A stretch of 64,000 nucleotides of DNA from CALVUJ01 sp045128835 (GTDB lineage Bacteria; Bacillota_I; Bacilli_A; RFN20; DUOF01), in contig JBGVRX010000017.1 of assembly GCA_045128835.1 (NCBI GenBank), positions 124,001 through 188,000 of the forward strand. The letters are read 5' to 3'. Below, in pieces: positions 1 to 9,387 of this stretch. Made by a program: the position numbers and the translations under genes. Positions within the stretch are counted from its first letter, which is position 1. Each line of letters starts with the position of its first letter. Under the pieces are notes generated by a model. It searched no databases, was not told where the DNA came from, and saw nothing but the letters and a program-made list of their open reading frames with translations.

Positions 1-3000
1 TCATTAATAGTTACTGTATAAACAATCTTATGAGTTTTATTTGCATGCGTATCGTTATAATGAGCTGAATCAGAACTTGAATATGCACTATTTCCATCAC
101 CAACATAAATTTGTGGTGCGCTTATTGTTATTGTTGGAGCTGTATTGTCCACATACACAGTTGTTCCCGCCGCTTTTTCAGCATTATTGTTATGCGCTAA
201 GTCTAATGTTGTACTTGCATTAACCTTAAAGCCAACCGCACCAGTTCCAGTACAACCTGTTATTGTTACTGTTTGTACAATTTTACTTAAATCAGTAACA
301 GTTGAAGGGGCTGAAATTAATATTTTGCAGCCTGTTGTTGCACCGGTGATTGTAAGCTCCGCTTGTTCTAATAAAACTTTAGGAGATGAATTTGCATTAG
401 AACTGCTTGCTATGGTTGAATTATCAAGCAAAGTCTTTGAAGTTCCGCTAGCCAAAGCAACAGTATCTTGAATTGTTACAGTGTAAACAATTTTATGTGT
501 ACTATTTGCATGTGTATTGTTGTAGTGAGTAGAATCAGAACTTGAATATGCATCATTACCATTTCCCTCATACACTGTAGGTGAACTTATTGTTATTGTT
601 GGAGCTTCATTATCAATAATAATAGTAGTTGGAGATACTGAGTTGTTATCAATCATACCGCCCTTATCTGAAACTGAGCCTGCCTTTACATTTAATTGAA
701 CAACACCTTTTCCTGTACAATTTCTTATAGTAATTACTTGCTCAGAAGTAACTTTTCCTACTTCATTTCCATTAGAATCTCGGACATATGCACCGCCAGA
801 ACCTACGCTATCAATTATGTATGTTGTTGAACCTATTTTGAAATGGTTATATGCTTGCGTATTATATCCATCACCAATTTCTGTAAGAATAGTAGAAGTT
901 GCTGATGTCGCAGTTAAACTTGTGTAAAGATATATTCCGTTAGCATCATACTTAACATAATATTTAGTGCTGTTTATTGTCAAAATAGTAACTAATTCAC
1001 CAATTGTCGTTGTCGCGCAACTCCCCCCATCTGAAATTGTAACAGTAAGTTCAGATGATTGTAAACCTTCATAAATCCAGTCATTAAATGTTGCTGTAAA
1101 TGTTATTATATGTGAACTATTGGCGTGAGTATTATTGAAGTGTGGAGTTGTTCCATTACTTTCAAATATTCTAATTCCACTATCTTGTATTGTAGGAATA
1201 CTTCTATCTATGTTTGTTATTCTTAAACAATCAGTTGCAGTATACAATGAGTTAAATGTAACAGTAAAGCAATAATATCCATTAGCAGTTACAGCTTCTT
1301 TTTTCACCAACGTATTCCACACTCTAGAAGAATCATTAAATGTAAATCCAGAGAAATTAGAATTTGGTGTACATGCAGCATCAAAATTATAACACTCTTG
1401 AACGCCAGTAACATACGCTTGTCCATTACTTGCCGCTAAAGCATTACTGTTTCCTAAATAAATATAGATATTTGCTGTTTGGCCAAAATATGACACCAAA
1501 CTATTAACTGTATTTTTAGCAGTTGTAACAGTTCGATCATTGAAGTATGTTCCAAAATTAATTGTTTGAGCTTGTGCATAAGATTGTTGAACAGCATCAA
1601 TTTCAGGATCCTCGGCGCTTTGACAATATATTTCTGGAGCTCTATTAAACGAATATCCAGAAGTTTTAGTTAGCGTAACAGAGAATACCGTATTAGCAGA
1701 ACAGTCAACCAACTTTTTACTCCAAATTTCAATCTTACCACTTGTATAAATTCTCAAAGTTTCACCAGTTGCCGTATCTGTATACATGTAACTTCCATCC
1801 GATTGTTTAACAAGTTTTGTTGAACTAATACATGGTGTAGAACTAGTTTGATGTTGATTAAGCGTACAAAATGTTATACTATCTGTTGAAGAAGAAAAAC
1901 CTGTATAATTGTAATCAAATTTTTGCAAATGACAATCTTCGATTGTATATGCTCCAGCCGCAAGGCCTGAGTCCGTTAAAACAACCAAAAGTCTTGGGTC
2001 ATGCCCCGAATCAAATTCTATATCTTGTTTAACAAATGTAATATCATGTTGATCAAAAATTATATATATACCATTCAATATATTTGTTCCTGCATTGTTA
2101 CCAGCACAATCCGTAACAAATCCCGAAGTTGCCGCTTGCAATTCAATTCTCATATATTTAATAGAATCTGTGCCACTAGCCTTTTCAACAGTAAGATTAT
2201 AAACTTTCTTACCAGAACCATCAGTTGTTGTAGATCTTGTTATCGCAACTTTTGATGAATCTATTGTTGTTGTTCCTTTTCTTGCAGAAACCGAATATAC
2301 AGCCTTAACTGTAATTTTAGATAAATCTAAACGGCAATTAGTATTTGTCGCATTTGCACCACTATCGTCTGTACAAGTAAATGTAAATGTTTTACTTCCT
2401 GTATTATTGATATAGTTTTTACTTGTTAATTCACTTGGCAACACAGCGACAGGATCTGTTGTATCAATAATTATCGCCTTTGATGTAAATGAGAAATATG
2501 GGCTATAACTATCCCACCATGCCTCGCTATATTTATTAGTGTAAATATATTGCGCCCCTGTAGTTCCTTGATTTGATCCGCCTAGGCTTTGAACTTTCAA
2601 ATAACTAGAACTTGTCGTCAAATAATTATTGGTTAATCCCACCGTAGTATCTCCTGCAACAACCACATACGTAAACGTAAAGACCGTATTTGCTGATCCA
2701 CAATCTATACAAGTGAACGTTCTAGTACCACCTTTAAATTGCATAACAATTGTTGGAGTACTACTAAATTGCATTTTAACCGATCTATCAAAAGTTAATT
2801 TTAAGGTAATAGTTTCACCCTCATCGTAGTAACCTTTGTTTGTAGGACAGTTATCGCTATCACAACTAGCCGCGTTGTCTATTGTTAATGTTGGTTGCTT
2901 AAAGAACGGCATACCACTTGATGTTGTTCCATTATCTTTTTTTATACAAGTATCTGAAACAGACGAAGACCCTTTATAGTTAACAAAGCAAAATTGTGCC

Positions 3001-4073
3001 CAAGTTTCCGCCCCAGACAAAGTAATTGTATAAGTGAATTTTGTGTAGTTGCCGTATATTCCAACACTCGGAACTATTGCTTGGGCTGTAGAAGTGTCGC
3101 TATCTGTGTACTTTATATATTTCCACACATAATTAGCAACCCCGGTCATGTTAATTTCATAAGTTGTATGTTTGCTTTCATAGTTTGTGTACATTCTAAT
3201 ACTCGCAACATGCGATGTTGCAACTGCACCATCAACATTATAATAAGACAAGAAATATGAACCAACAGCCTCCAAACTTGTATTCAAAACAGTTAAAATC
3301 AATTGTCTAGCCGAATAATCGTTATTTGAAAGAGTGCTGTCGAAAGAGATACCACTAGAGAAATGCGATGATGATAACGTCAACAAACTTGTGTCTATAT
3401 GAGTATAATTAGCACCCGTAAGGATTGTGTTTGTTGCGCCGCTGCGAACCACATCAGTAAGTTTAACTTCAGTTATAATAAGTCTAGATAAATTACAACT
3501 ATTAGATGCAGTAACAGTCGTAAAACCATCCCCGCACAATCCTCTTAGTTTCAAAGTCATAGGCGCGCCGTCAACGGTAGCAATAAGTTCATTAATTCCT
3601 GCATCAGCAGATACAGTAGAAGTACCATTTCCATTTATTGTAAAATTAAAGTTAGCATAGTTTGTAGCAGTTTCAAGGATTTTTTCTCCAGATTCACCAA
3701 TAAGAACAGGATTATTATTAACAACGTAAAAATTTCTAACAATAGAAACAACTCTATCGTCAGACGGATCACTTTCTGTACCATTGTCATCTGTAACAGT
3801 GTATGTAACAGGATAATTACCCATTTCCTTAACCTTTATTTCATGGTTAATAGTTACTGAGCATTTACCCACACAGTTACTTATTTTTAAATCCTCAGCC
3901 TTTGGAGCCACAAACTCTTTTTGGTCATAAACCAGTTCAAGTTCTTCCACCCCATCAGCTAACGCCACGCTTAGTGGTGAAACAACCTCCTCTGCGGATA
4001 CATTCACCCCACAAGCAAATAGCATCATAACAAAGATGCAAATAAATGTTTTTAATAATCCTTTCGTTTTCAT
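1..4073 (-). CDS. Giant secreted Ig-like repeat surface protein (3' end beyond window)
   Basis: The frame is open from an ATG at 4073 to the window edge (at least 1357 codons), so only the N-terminal part is present. It starts with MKTKGLLKTFICIFVMMLF then ACGVNVSAEE, a signal peptide; cleavage after VSA or a weak lipobox (LFAC) are both possible. A GGGAGG ribosome site lies 9 nt upstream. The mature part is rich in Thr, Ser, Asn and Val, with beta-sandwich phrases such as DNTAPTITIS and VTYTVTDDNG, as in bacterial Ig-like (DUF5011/cadherin-like) adhesin domains. The phrase HYNNTHANxTHKIVYTVTI recurs three times; the last two copies are about 155 residues apart and close at DNA level. Scattered Cys residues are unusual for such proteins. 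The anchor (LPXTG or other) is not visible. Function as a cell-surface or adhesive protein is inference; the specific ligand is unknown. Confidence 0.8.
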   Translation of the reverse strand, partial: MKTKGLLKTFICIFVMMLFACGVNVSAEEVVSPLSVALADGVEELELVYDQKEFVAPKAEDLKISNCVGKCSVTINHEIKVKEMGNYPVTYTVTDDNGTESDPSDDRVVSIVRNFYVVNNNPVLIGESGEKILETATNYANFNFTINGNGTSTVSADAGINELIATVDGAPMTLKLRGLCGDGFTTVTASNSCNLSRLIITEVKLTDVVRSGATNTILTGANYTHIDTSLLTLSSSHFSSGISFDSTLSNNDYSARQLILTVLNTSLEAVGSYFLSYYNVDGAVATSHVASIRMYTNYESKHTTYEINMTGVANYVWKYIKYTDSDTSTAQAIVPSVGIYGNYTKFTYTITLSGAETWAQFCFVNYKGSSSVSDTCIKKDNGTTSSGMPFFKQPTLTIDNAASCDSDNCPTNKGYYDEGETITLKLTFDRSVKMQFSSTPTIVMQFKGGTRTFTCIDCGSANTVFTFTYVVVAGDTTVGLTNNYLTTSSSYLKVQSLGGSNQGTTGAQYIYTNKYSEAWWDSYSPYFSFTSKAIIIDTTDPVAVLPSELTSKNYINNTGSKTFTFTCTDDSGANATNTNCRLDLSKITVKAVYSVSARKGTTTIDSSKVAITRSTTTDGSGKKVYNLTVEKASGTDSIKYMRIELQAATSGFVTDCAGNNAGTNILNGIYIIFDQHDITFVKQDIEFDSGHDPRLLVVLTDSGLAAGAYTIEDCHLQKFDYNYTGFSSSTDSITFCTLNQHQTSSTPCISSTKLVKQSDGSYMYTDTATGETLRIYTSGKIEIWSKKLVDCSANTVFSVTLTKTSGYSFNRAPEIYCQSAEDPEIDAVQQSYAQAQTINFGTYFNDRTVTTAKNTVNSLVSYFGQTANIYIYLGNSNALAASNGQAYVTGVQECYNFDAACTPNSNFSGFTFNDSSRVWNTLVKKEAVTANGYYCFTVTFNSLYTATDCLRITNIDRSIPTIQDSGIRIFESNGTTPHFNNTHANSSHIITFTATFNDWIYEGLQSSELTVTISDGGSCATTTIGELVTILTINSTKYYVKYDANGIYLYTSLTATSATSTILTEIGDGYNTQAYNHFKIGSTTYIIDSVGSGGAYVRDSNGNEVGKVTSEQVITIRNCTGKGVVQLNVKAGSVSDKGGMIDNNSVSPTTIIIDNEAPTITISSPTVYEGNGNDAYSSSDSTHYNNTHANSTHKIVYTVTIQDTVALASGTSKTLLDNSTIASSSNANSSPKVLLEQAELTITGATTGCKILISAPSTVTDLSKIVQTVTITGCTGTGAVGFKVNASTTLDLAHNNNAEKAAGTTVYVDNTAPTITISAPQIYVGDGNSAYSSSDSAHYNDTHANKTHKIVYTVTIN

Positions 4074-4103
4074 ACTGCCATCCTCCCAACACTTTTTTTA
4101 TAC

Positions 4104-4136
4104 AATAAAAAAGGCACCTCTTCACGAGATACCTTT
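4104..4136 (-). terminator. Intrinsic terminator after yebC
   Basis: On the minus strand AAAGGTATCTC, a five-base loop and GAGGTGCCTTT form an 11-bp stem with two G-U pairs, followed by a T run. It closes the pcrA-ligA-yebC unit. A possible -10 (TATAAA near 4145) lies just upstream, so the hairpin could instead sit in the 5' leader of the surface-protein gene as an attenuator. Confidence 0.75.
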
Positions 4137-4203
4137 ATTTTATATCATACGCAATTTTATTCCAACAAATCCCAAACCTTTTTATCGAAATTTGTCTAAA
4201 ACT

Positions 4204-4223
4204 CTTATTATTATAATAATAAG
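4204..4223. repeat. 20-bp perfect AT palindrome at the yebC 3' end
   Basis: CTTATTATTATAATAATAAG is its own reverse complement and starts 10 bases beyond the yebC stop codon. It can fold as a weak AT stem and may protect the mRNA end or help termination; it has no T run of its own. Confidence 0.5.
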
Positions 4224-4232
4224 GGCTAAATT

Positions 4233-4955
4233 TTATGCCAACTCAACGTTATGATAAACGTTTTGAACGTCATCATCATCTTCAAGCAAAGTAATTAATC
4301 TTTCAAACAGCATCTTTTCTTCGCCTTCCAAACTAACCTTACTATTGCTTATCCAAGCAGTTTCATAAGCCTCTATTTTGATTTTATCTTTAAAAGTTTC
4401 TTCTAAAGCCGTTTTGATGTCATATAGATCTTCAAACTCACCATAAACAGTAATCATATCTTCATCTGTTTCTATGTCATTAAAAGAAACATCTTTTTCG
4501 ATTAAAGATTCTAAAACCTCTTCCTCGCTAGCACCTGTCAAAGACACAACTGATAGTCTTTGATAATCAAAAGAAACAGACCCACTTGAAGCTATTTTAG
4601 ACTTGCTTTTATTAAAGCAAGTTCTAACATTCGCAATTGTTCTGTTAGGATTATCAGTTAAACATTCTATAATCAAAGTAGATGACCCAGGCCCGAAACC
4701 TTCATAAAAGCTTTCACTATAACTAGTTGTATCGTTACCAGCAGCCTTTTCGATAGCCCTTTTAATTACATCAGCAGGGACTTGATTCATTTTAGCTTTT
4801 TCAACAGCCTTTCTTAGTGTTAAATTAGAGTTCACATCTGGAGTGCCTTGCTTTGCCGCAATATACACCTCTTTAGCAAACTTTGCATATAATTTTGATT
4901 TTTGTGCAGCAGTAGCTGCCATTGCCTTAGCTCTTACCTCATGTGCTCTTCCCAT
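4233..4955 (-). CDS. yebC: YebC/YeeN-type translation/regulatory protein
   Basis: The 240-residue product fits the YebC/PmpR family in length and opens with the hallmark MGRAHEVRAKAMAATAAQKS, followed by KLYAKFAKEVYIAAKQG and the NPNRTIANVR segment. The MGRAHEVR opening is typical of the YeeN-type branch rather than the MAGHSKW branch. The family is annotated as a transcription regulator; recent work on Bacillota members points to a role in translating proline-rich stretches. It is the last gene after pcrA and ligA, with a GAAGGAGAG ribosome site about 8 nt before the ATG and a terminator downstream. Confidence 0.9.
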   Translation of the reverse strand: MGRAHEVRAKAMAATAAQKSKLYAKFAKEVYIAAKQGTPDVNSNLTLRKAVEKAKMNQVPADVIKRAIEKAAGNDTTSYSESFYEGFGPGSSTLIIECLTDNPNRTIANVRTCFNKSKSKIASSGSVSFDYQRLSVVSLTGASEEEVLESLIEKDVSFNDIETDEDMITVYGEFEDLYDIKTALEETFKDKIKIEAYETAWISNSKVSLEGEEKMLFERLITLLEDDDDVQNVYHNVELA

Positions 4956-5018
4956 AAAAAATTCTCTCCTTCGTCAAACATTAAAATATTACACTTTTAC
5001 TTTGCCTTATGCAATGAT

Positions 5019-7010
5019 TTATTTTAATAAATCTAAAAATTCTTCTTCGTCCAAAATTGTTATTCCTAATTTTTGAGCTTTTTCAAGTTTACTTCCTGGT
5101 TCACTCCCAACAATCAGATAATCCAAATTTTTAGAAACACTTGAAACAACATTTGCGCCCAAATTTTCCAGCAAATCTTTTACTTCATTTCTTTTGTAAT
5201 TGACCAACGTTCCAGTGACCAAAACATTCTTATTTTTGAAAGCCGTTTCTTTGTAACTTGAGTTACTATTTAAATACTTAGTATTTAAACCTATAGTTTT
5301 CAGTTCATTTATCGCATTCAAATTTGCTTCGCTTTTAAAGAAATTATATATGCTTTCTGCCATAACTTCTCCTATGTCTTTTATCATTAAAAGCTCTTGT
5401 TTTTCGGCATTCATCAAAGCCTCTAAATTTTCATATCTTTTCGCCAAAATTTTAGAAGTTTTAGCCCCAACTTCATCAATTCCTAACGCAAACAACAATC
5501 GCTCTAAAGAGTTATTTTTGCTTTTCTCTATGGCTTCTATCATATTATCAATAGACTTTTTACCATAACCATCTATTTCAATTAACTCTTCTCTATGATT
5601 TTTTAAATAGTAAATATCCAAGCAAGATCTAACAAATCCCAAATTGTATAAATCTTCCACAACTTTTTCTCCAAGGCCTTCGATGTCCATTGCGCCTTTA
5701 CTAGCAAAGTGAATAACTTTTTCTATTTGCTTTGCAGGGCACTCCGGATTGACACAATAATGTGCCGCTTCATCTTTCTTTCTTTCAACATTACCGCCAC
5801 AAACAGGACATTTTTCAACCATAACAAAACATTTTTCTTCTCCCGTTCTATCGTCGTTTACGGAACGCACTACCTCTGGTATTACATCACCAGCTTTTCT
5901 TATCATAACATTGTCTCCAACACGAATATCTTTATCCAAAACAAAGTCCTCATTATGTAATGTTGCACGTGAAACAGTAGATCCTGCCACAAAAACAGGT
6001 TCTAGTACAGCATTAGGCGTTATCTTTCCCGTCCTTCCTACCGTAAATATAATATCTTTCAATTTAGTCTTAACTTCTTTCGCCGGAAACTTATATGCAA
6101 TAGCCCATTTAGGAGTCTTCATTGTATAGCCGATTAAGTCATGAAGTTTTATATTATTAACCTTAATAACAATGCCATCTATCTCATACGCTAACCCGTC
6201 TCTTTTTAAAGTATATTCTTCGATATAACGTATTACCTCTTTTATACCCTTACACAATCTTCTTTCAGGGTTCGTTTTGAACCCTAATTTTTCAAGAGCA
6301 TCTAGCGCATCACTTTGTTTATAATACCCAAATTGTTCACAATCAACATATGTATACATAAACATATCCAAACCTCTGCTTGCAGCAATCTTAGAATCCA
6401 TTTGTCTAACAGAACCCGCTGCAGCATTGCGAGGATTAGCAAATAAACTCTCTCCAGTTTCTTTTCTTATATTATTTAATTTTTCAAAGTTTTTCTTAGG
6501 CATATAAACTTCGCCTCTTACTTCGAAAGTTCTATCATCAAAAACATTAAGCGGAATGCTTTTAATTGTTTTTATATTATGAGTAACTTCTTCACCTTCA
6601 ACACCATTTCCTCTTGTCGCACTATAATTCATTTTTCCATCAACATACTCTATAGACATAGCCAATCCATCTATTTTTAACTCACACATATATTCTATTT
6701 CTTCATTAGAATTAAGTGCTTCTTTTATACGTTCATCAAACTCTTCTAATTCATCGTTATTGAAAGCATTGCCCAAAGACAACATCATTCGTTTATGTTT
6801 TATTTTATTAAATGTTTCCACAACCATTCCGCCAACTCTTTGAGATGGTGAATTAGGATCATAACATTCAGGATGTTTTGCCTCTAGTTCAATAAGTTCT
6901 CTAAGTCTGGCATCATACTCATAGTCACTCACTGTCGGATTATCAAGAACATAATATTCATAGTTATATTTATTCAACAATTCTCTTAATTCATATATTC
7001 TTTCTTTCAT
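5019..7010 (-). CDS. ligA: NAD-dependent DNA ligase
   Basis: LigA seals nicks in duplex DNA using NAD+, joining Okazaki fragments and completing repair. The 663-residue length is normal. An N-terminal Ia domain (YYVLDNPTVSDYEYD) precedes the adenylation domain with the nucleophilic Lys in ELKIDG (about K112). The OB fold, the four-Cys zinc finger (CPVCGG ... CVNPECP), helix-hairpin-helix repeats and a C-terminal BRCT domain (from about residue 585, NKNVLVTGTLV) are all present. It lies 11 bp after pcrA with an AAGGGGGA ribosome site, the common pcrA-ligA pairing. A perfect parS site is embedded in the codons for VSRATLHNED. Confidence 0.97.
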   Translation of the reverse strand: MKERIYELRELLNKYNYEYYVLDNPTVSDYEYDARLRELIELEAKHPECYDPNSPSQRVGGMVVETFNKIKHKRMMLSLGNAFNNDELEEFDERIKEALNSNEEIEYMCELKIDGLAMSIEYVDGKMNYSATRGNGVEGEEVTHNIKTIKSIPLNVFDDRTFEVRGEVYMPKKNFEKLNNIRKETGESLFANPRNAAAGSVRQMDSKIAASRGLDMFMYTYVDCEQFGYYKQSDALDALEKLGFKTNPERRLCKGIKEVIRYIEEYTLKRDGLAYEIDGIVIKVNNIKLHDLIGYTMKTPKWAIAYKFPAKEVKTKLKDIIFTVGRTGKITPNAVLEPVFVAGSTVSRATLHNEDFVLDKDIRVGDNVMIRKAGDVIPEVVRSVNDDRTGEEKCFVMVEKCPVCGGNVERKKDEAAHYCVNPECPAKQIEKVIHFASKGAMDIEGLGEKVVEDLYNLGFVRSCLDIYYLKNHREELIEIDGYGKKSIDNMIEAIEKSKNNSLERLLFALGIDEVGAKTSKILAKRYENLEALMNAEKQELLMIKDIGEVMAESIYNFFKSEANLNAINELKTIGLNTKYLNSNSSYKETAFKNKNVLVTGTLVNYKRNEVKDLLENLGANVVSSVSKNLDYLIVGSEPGSKLEKAQKLGITILDEEEFLDLLK
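5961..5976. promoter_or_regulatory. parS: parS centromere site inside ligA
   Basis: TGTTGCACGTGAAACA matches the Bacillus parS consensus TGTTNCACGTGAAACA at every position. It lies about 57 kb from oriC inside ligA. ParA and ParB genes are present at 38.5-40.1 kb, so the cognate binding protein exists. Confidence 0.85.
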
Positions 7011-7021
7011 CGTTATCCCCC

Positions 7022-9169
7022 TTACTCTTTAGATAAACTCCCATGCTTTCCAAGAAGCGTTTTAACACCATACGCAGGATTTTTAAATGCAATATTTATC
7101 AAATCTCCATTAACGCTCAAGACAATTCCATTACCATAAACAGTGTGATTAAGTTTGTCGCCAACACTCCAATCAATATTATTTAACGGTTTAACTTCTT
7201 TTTTTGGAACAGAAGATATCGAACTTGCGGTTGGAGCACTTCTAATATCTCTATATTTAGAAAAAGCATTTAAATCCAAACACTCTTTTATTTCTCTAAT
7301 AAATCTAGATGGCGTGTTGTTTGAATGCACAACAAAATTCAATCCGCAGTTAGAACTCAAATGCAATCTTTCCATTGCGCGAGTAAAAGCAACATAAGCT
7401 AGTCTTCTTTCTTCTTCTAGATTATCATCACTTTCTTCTAGACTCTTACAACTAGGGAAGACACCTTCACACAAGCCCACAATAAAAACACTTTTGAATT
7501 CCAAACCTTTAGCTGTGTGAATTGTCATAAGACTCACATATTCTCCACTTTCAACTTCATCTTGAGCAGAAAATAAAGTTATCTCTTGTAAGAAAGACGA
7601 CAAAGAAGGATCCTCATTATTAAGTTCAAAATAAGTTATATTGTTCATCAACTCTTTAATATTTTCTTTTCTTTCTCCCTCTTCGTTATCCTCTATCATT
7701 TGATAATATCCAGAATCTTTTAAAATACCATCTAGCACAACCTCTATCTCGACACCAGAATTTATTTGTTCCGTGTATTTTTCCATCATATCAAAGAACT
7801 CAACTAAATTTCTTCTAGCTTCGCTTCTTCTACACTCATCCAAATTACACTTGATAGTTTCATACATTGAAGAATTACTTTCATTAGCCATCTCTCTATA
7901 CTTTTCTAAAAGTGTATCTCCCACACCCCTTTTGGGTTCATTGATAATTCTTGTTAAAGACAAGTTGTCATTTTTATTAACCAAAACTCTTAAGTACGCC
8001 AAAGAATCTTTAATTTCTTTTCTTTCATAGAACTTAACTCCACCATAAATTCTATATGGTATGCCATGTCTATTTAATGCATTTTCCACATCACGCGATA
8101 AATAGTTTGCTCTATATAAAACAGCGAAATCACTATATGACATATCATAACGTTTTCTTTCTTCTACAATCGTTCTTGCAACAAGTTCTGCTTCATTAAA
8201 AGAGTCACAACTATTATTGTATTCGACTTTATCCCCTTCACCATGATAAGCGATTAAATCCTTACTAAGTCTATTTTTATTATTTTTTATAAGCATATTC
8301 GCACAATCCAAAATCTTCTTACTTGATCTATAATTGGTATCTAAAACAATAGTTTCTGCGCCAGGAAAAGTCTCATTAAATTGCATTATGATATCTAAAT
8401 TAGCACCTCTCCACGTGTAAATCGTTTGATCAGGATCTCCAACCACAAAAAGATTATTTTCTTTGCCAACAAGTAATTTAACTAAATCAAATTGAATGTC
8501 ATTTGTATCTTGGAACTCATCAACTAAAATATGGCAAAATCTTCTTTGCCACTTTGCTCTAACAGATTCATCTGACACTAAAATTTGATAAGTTTTCAAC
8601 AACAAATCATCGAAGTCAAGACATTGCATGCTTTCAAGTCTTTTAGTGTACTCGTCATAGATTCCTTTTTTGTCTTTTTCCTTTTCTTCATTGAATATAC
8701 TTCTAACATAATTTCCTTTATAATAGTACGTTTTATAATAAGATATATAATTTATTATTGTTTTATGATTCAAATAATTCTTATCTATATTTTTATCTTT
8801 CAAGATTTCTTTAACCAGTTTTGTTTTATCTTCCTCATCGATAATATTAAAATCTCTAGGATAACCAATTTTCTCTATTTCTTCTCTCAAAAATCTAACG
8901 CAGAAGGAGTGGAATGTCGAAATAAACGGACTTCCTAACATATCATCTATATTTTTTAAAACTCTTTCTTTCATTTCTTTACTTGCTTTATTTGTAAATG
9001 TAATAGCCAAAATTTCATGTGGATTAATACCATTTTCTACCAAATAACAAATTCTAGATGTCAAAACTTTTGTTTTTCCACTACCAGCTCCAGCAACAAC
9101 CCTTATATATTTGCTACCGCATGTGACCGCTTGTAATTGTTTTTCATTCAAAGTACTTAAATAATTCAT
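7022..9169 (-). CDS. pcrA: ATP-dependent DNA helicase PcrA (UvrD/Rep family)
   Basis: A superfamily 1 helicase of 715 residues, normal for PcrA. It has the Q-motif LNEKQLQAV, Walker A AGAGSGKT (about 26-33), Walker B DEFQDTND, motif III GDPDQTIYTWRGA, motif IV NYRSS, motif V TIHTAKGLEF and motif VI AYVAFTRA. The C-terminal GDKLNHTVYGNGIV segment is the PcrA Tudor-like domain that binds RNA polymerase in the family. The ATG at 9169 is chosen because AAAGGAG sits 7 nt upstream; a TTG 18 nt earlier is in frame but includes that ribosome site. It unwinds DNA in repair and plasmid replication and heads the pcrA-ligA-yebC operon. Confidence 0.96.
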   Translation of the reverse strand: MNYLSTLNEKQLQAVTCGSKYIRVVAGAGSGKTKVLTSRICYLVENGINPHEILAITFTNKASKEMKERVLKNIDDMLGSPFISTFHSFCVRFLREEIEKIGYPRDFNIIDEEDKTKLVKEILKDKNIDKNYLNHKTIINYISYYKTYYYKGNYVRSIFNEEKEKDKKGIYDEYTKRLESMQCLDFDDLLLKTYQILVSDESVRAKWQRRFCHILVDEFQDTNDIQFDLVKLLVGKENNLFVVGDPDQTIYTWRGANLDIIMQFNETFPGAETIVLDTNYRSSKKILDCANMLIKNNKNRLSKDLIAYHGEGDKVEYNNSCDSFNEAELVARTIVEERKRYDMSYSDFAVLYRANYLSRDVENALNRHGIPYRIYGGVKFYERKEIKDSLAYLRVLVNKNDNLSLTRIINEPKRGVGDTLLEKYREMANESNSSMYETIKCNLDECRRSEARRNLVEFFDMMEKYTEQINSGVEIEVVLDGILKDSGYYQMIEDNEEGERKENIKELMNNITYFELNNEDPSLSSFLQEITLFSAQDEVESGEYVSLMTIHTAKGLEFKSVFIVGLCEGVFPSCKSLEESDDNLEEERRLAYVAFTRAMERLHLSSNCGLNFVVHSNNTPSRFIREIKECLDLNAFSKYRDIRSAPTASSISSVPKKEVKPLNNIDWSVGDKLNHTVYGNGIVLSVNGDLINIAFKNPAYGVKTLLGKHGSLSKE

Positions 9170-9194
9170 CTTCAATCTCCTTTGCAACCATTTT

Positions 9195-9203
9195 ATTATA
9201 TCA
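9195..9203 (-). promoter_or_regulatory. Extended -10 promoter of pcrA
   Basis: The minus strand reads TGATATAAT, a perfect -10 with the TG extension, 26 bases before the pcrA ATG. The -35 is weak, as allowed for extended -10 promoters. Confidence 0.7.
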
Positions 9204-9257
9204 TCTATTGTTTTTTTTGCCTATATCGTCAGACAAACTATTTATCATTTTTTAAAC

Positions 9258-9282
9258 TTTTTAGTAACTGTGTTACTAAAAA
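9258..9282. repeat. 11-bp perfect dyad between divergent genes
   Basis: TTTTTAGTAAC, a 3-base spacer TGT and GTTACTAAAAA form a perfect inverted repeat in the 218-bp region between divergent pcrA and the membrane-protein gene. It lies upstream of both promoters and could be an operator or a short hairpin. No regulator is identified. Confidence 0.55.
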
Positions 9283-9387
9283 ATCTCAAAAAGTCTACCA
9301 ACAATTGCAAAAAATACTTTTTTTAACAACAATTATTATAAAAATCAATTATTCTTGGTTATAATTATATTAAAGGATGGTGTTTTT

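Noticed and set aside
145..471. Plus-strand open frame inside the surface-protein repeats
   Set aside because: The opposite frame encodes the repeat protein with signal peptide; this is its complement.
1..620. Possible CRISPR array from repeated segments near the left edge
   Set aside because: The repeats are in-frame protein repeats of about 155 codons, not short direct repeats with unique spacers.
8585..8938. 117-codon open frame opposite pcrA
   Set aside because: It is the antisense shadow of conserved PcrA sequence, is Phe/Ile-rich as expected from the complementary strand, and has no ribosome site.
9169..9187. Longer PcrA start at TTG 9187
   Set aside because: The extension includes the AAAGGAG ribosome site itself and lacks one of its own.
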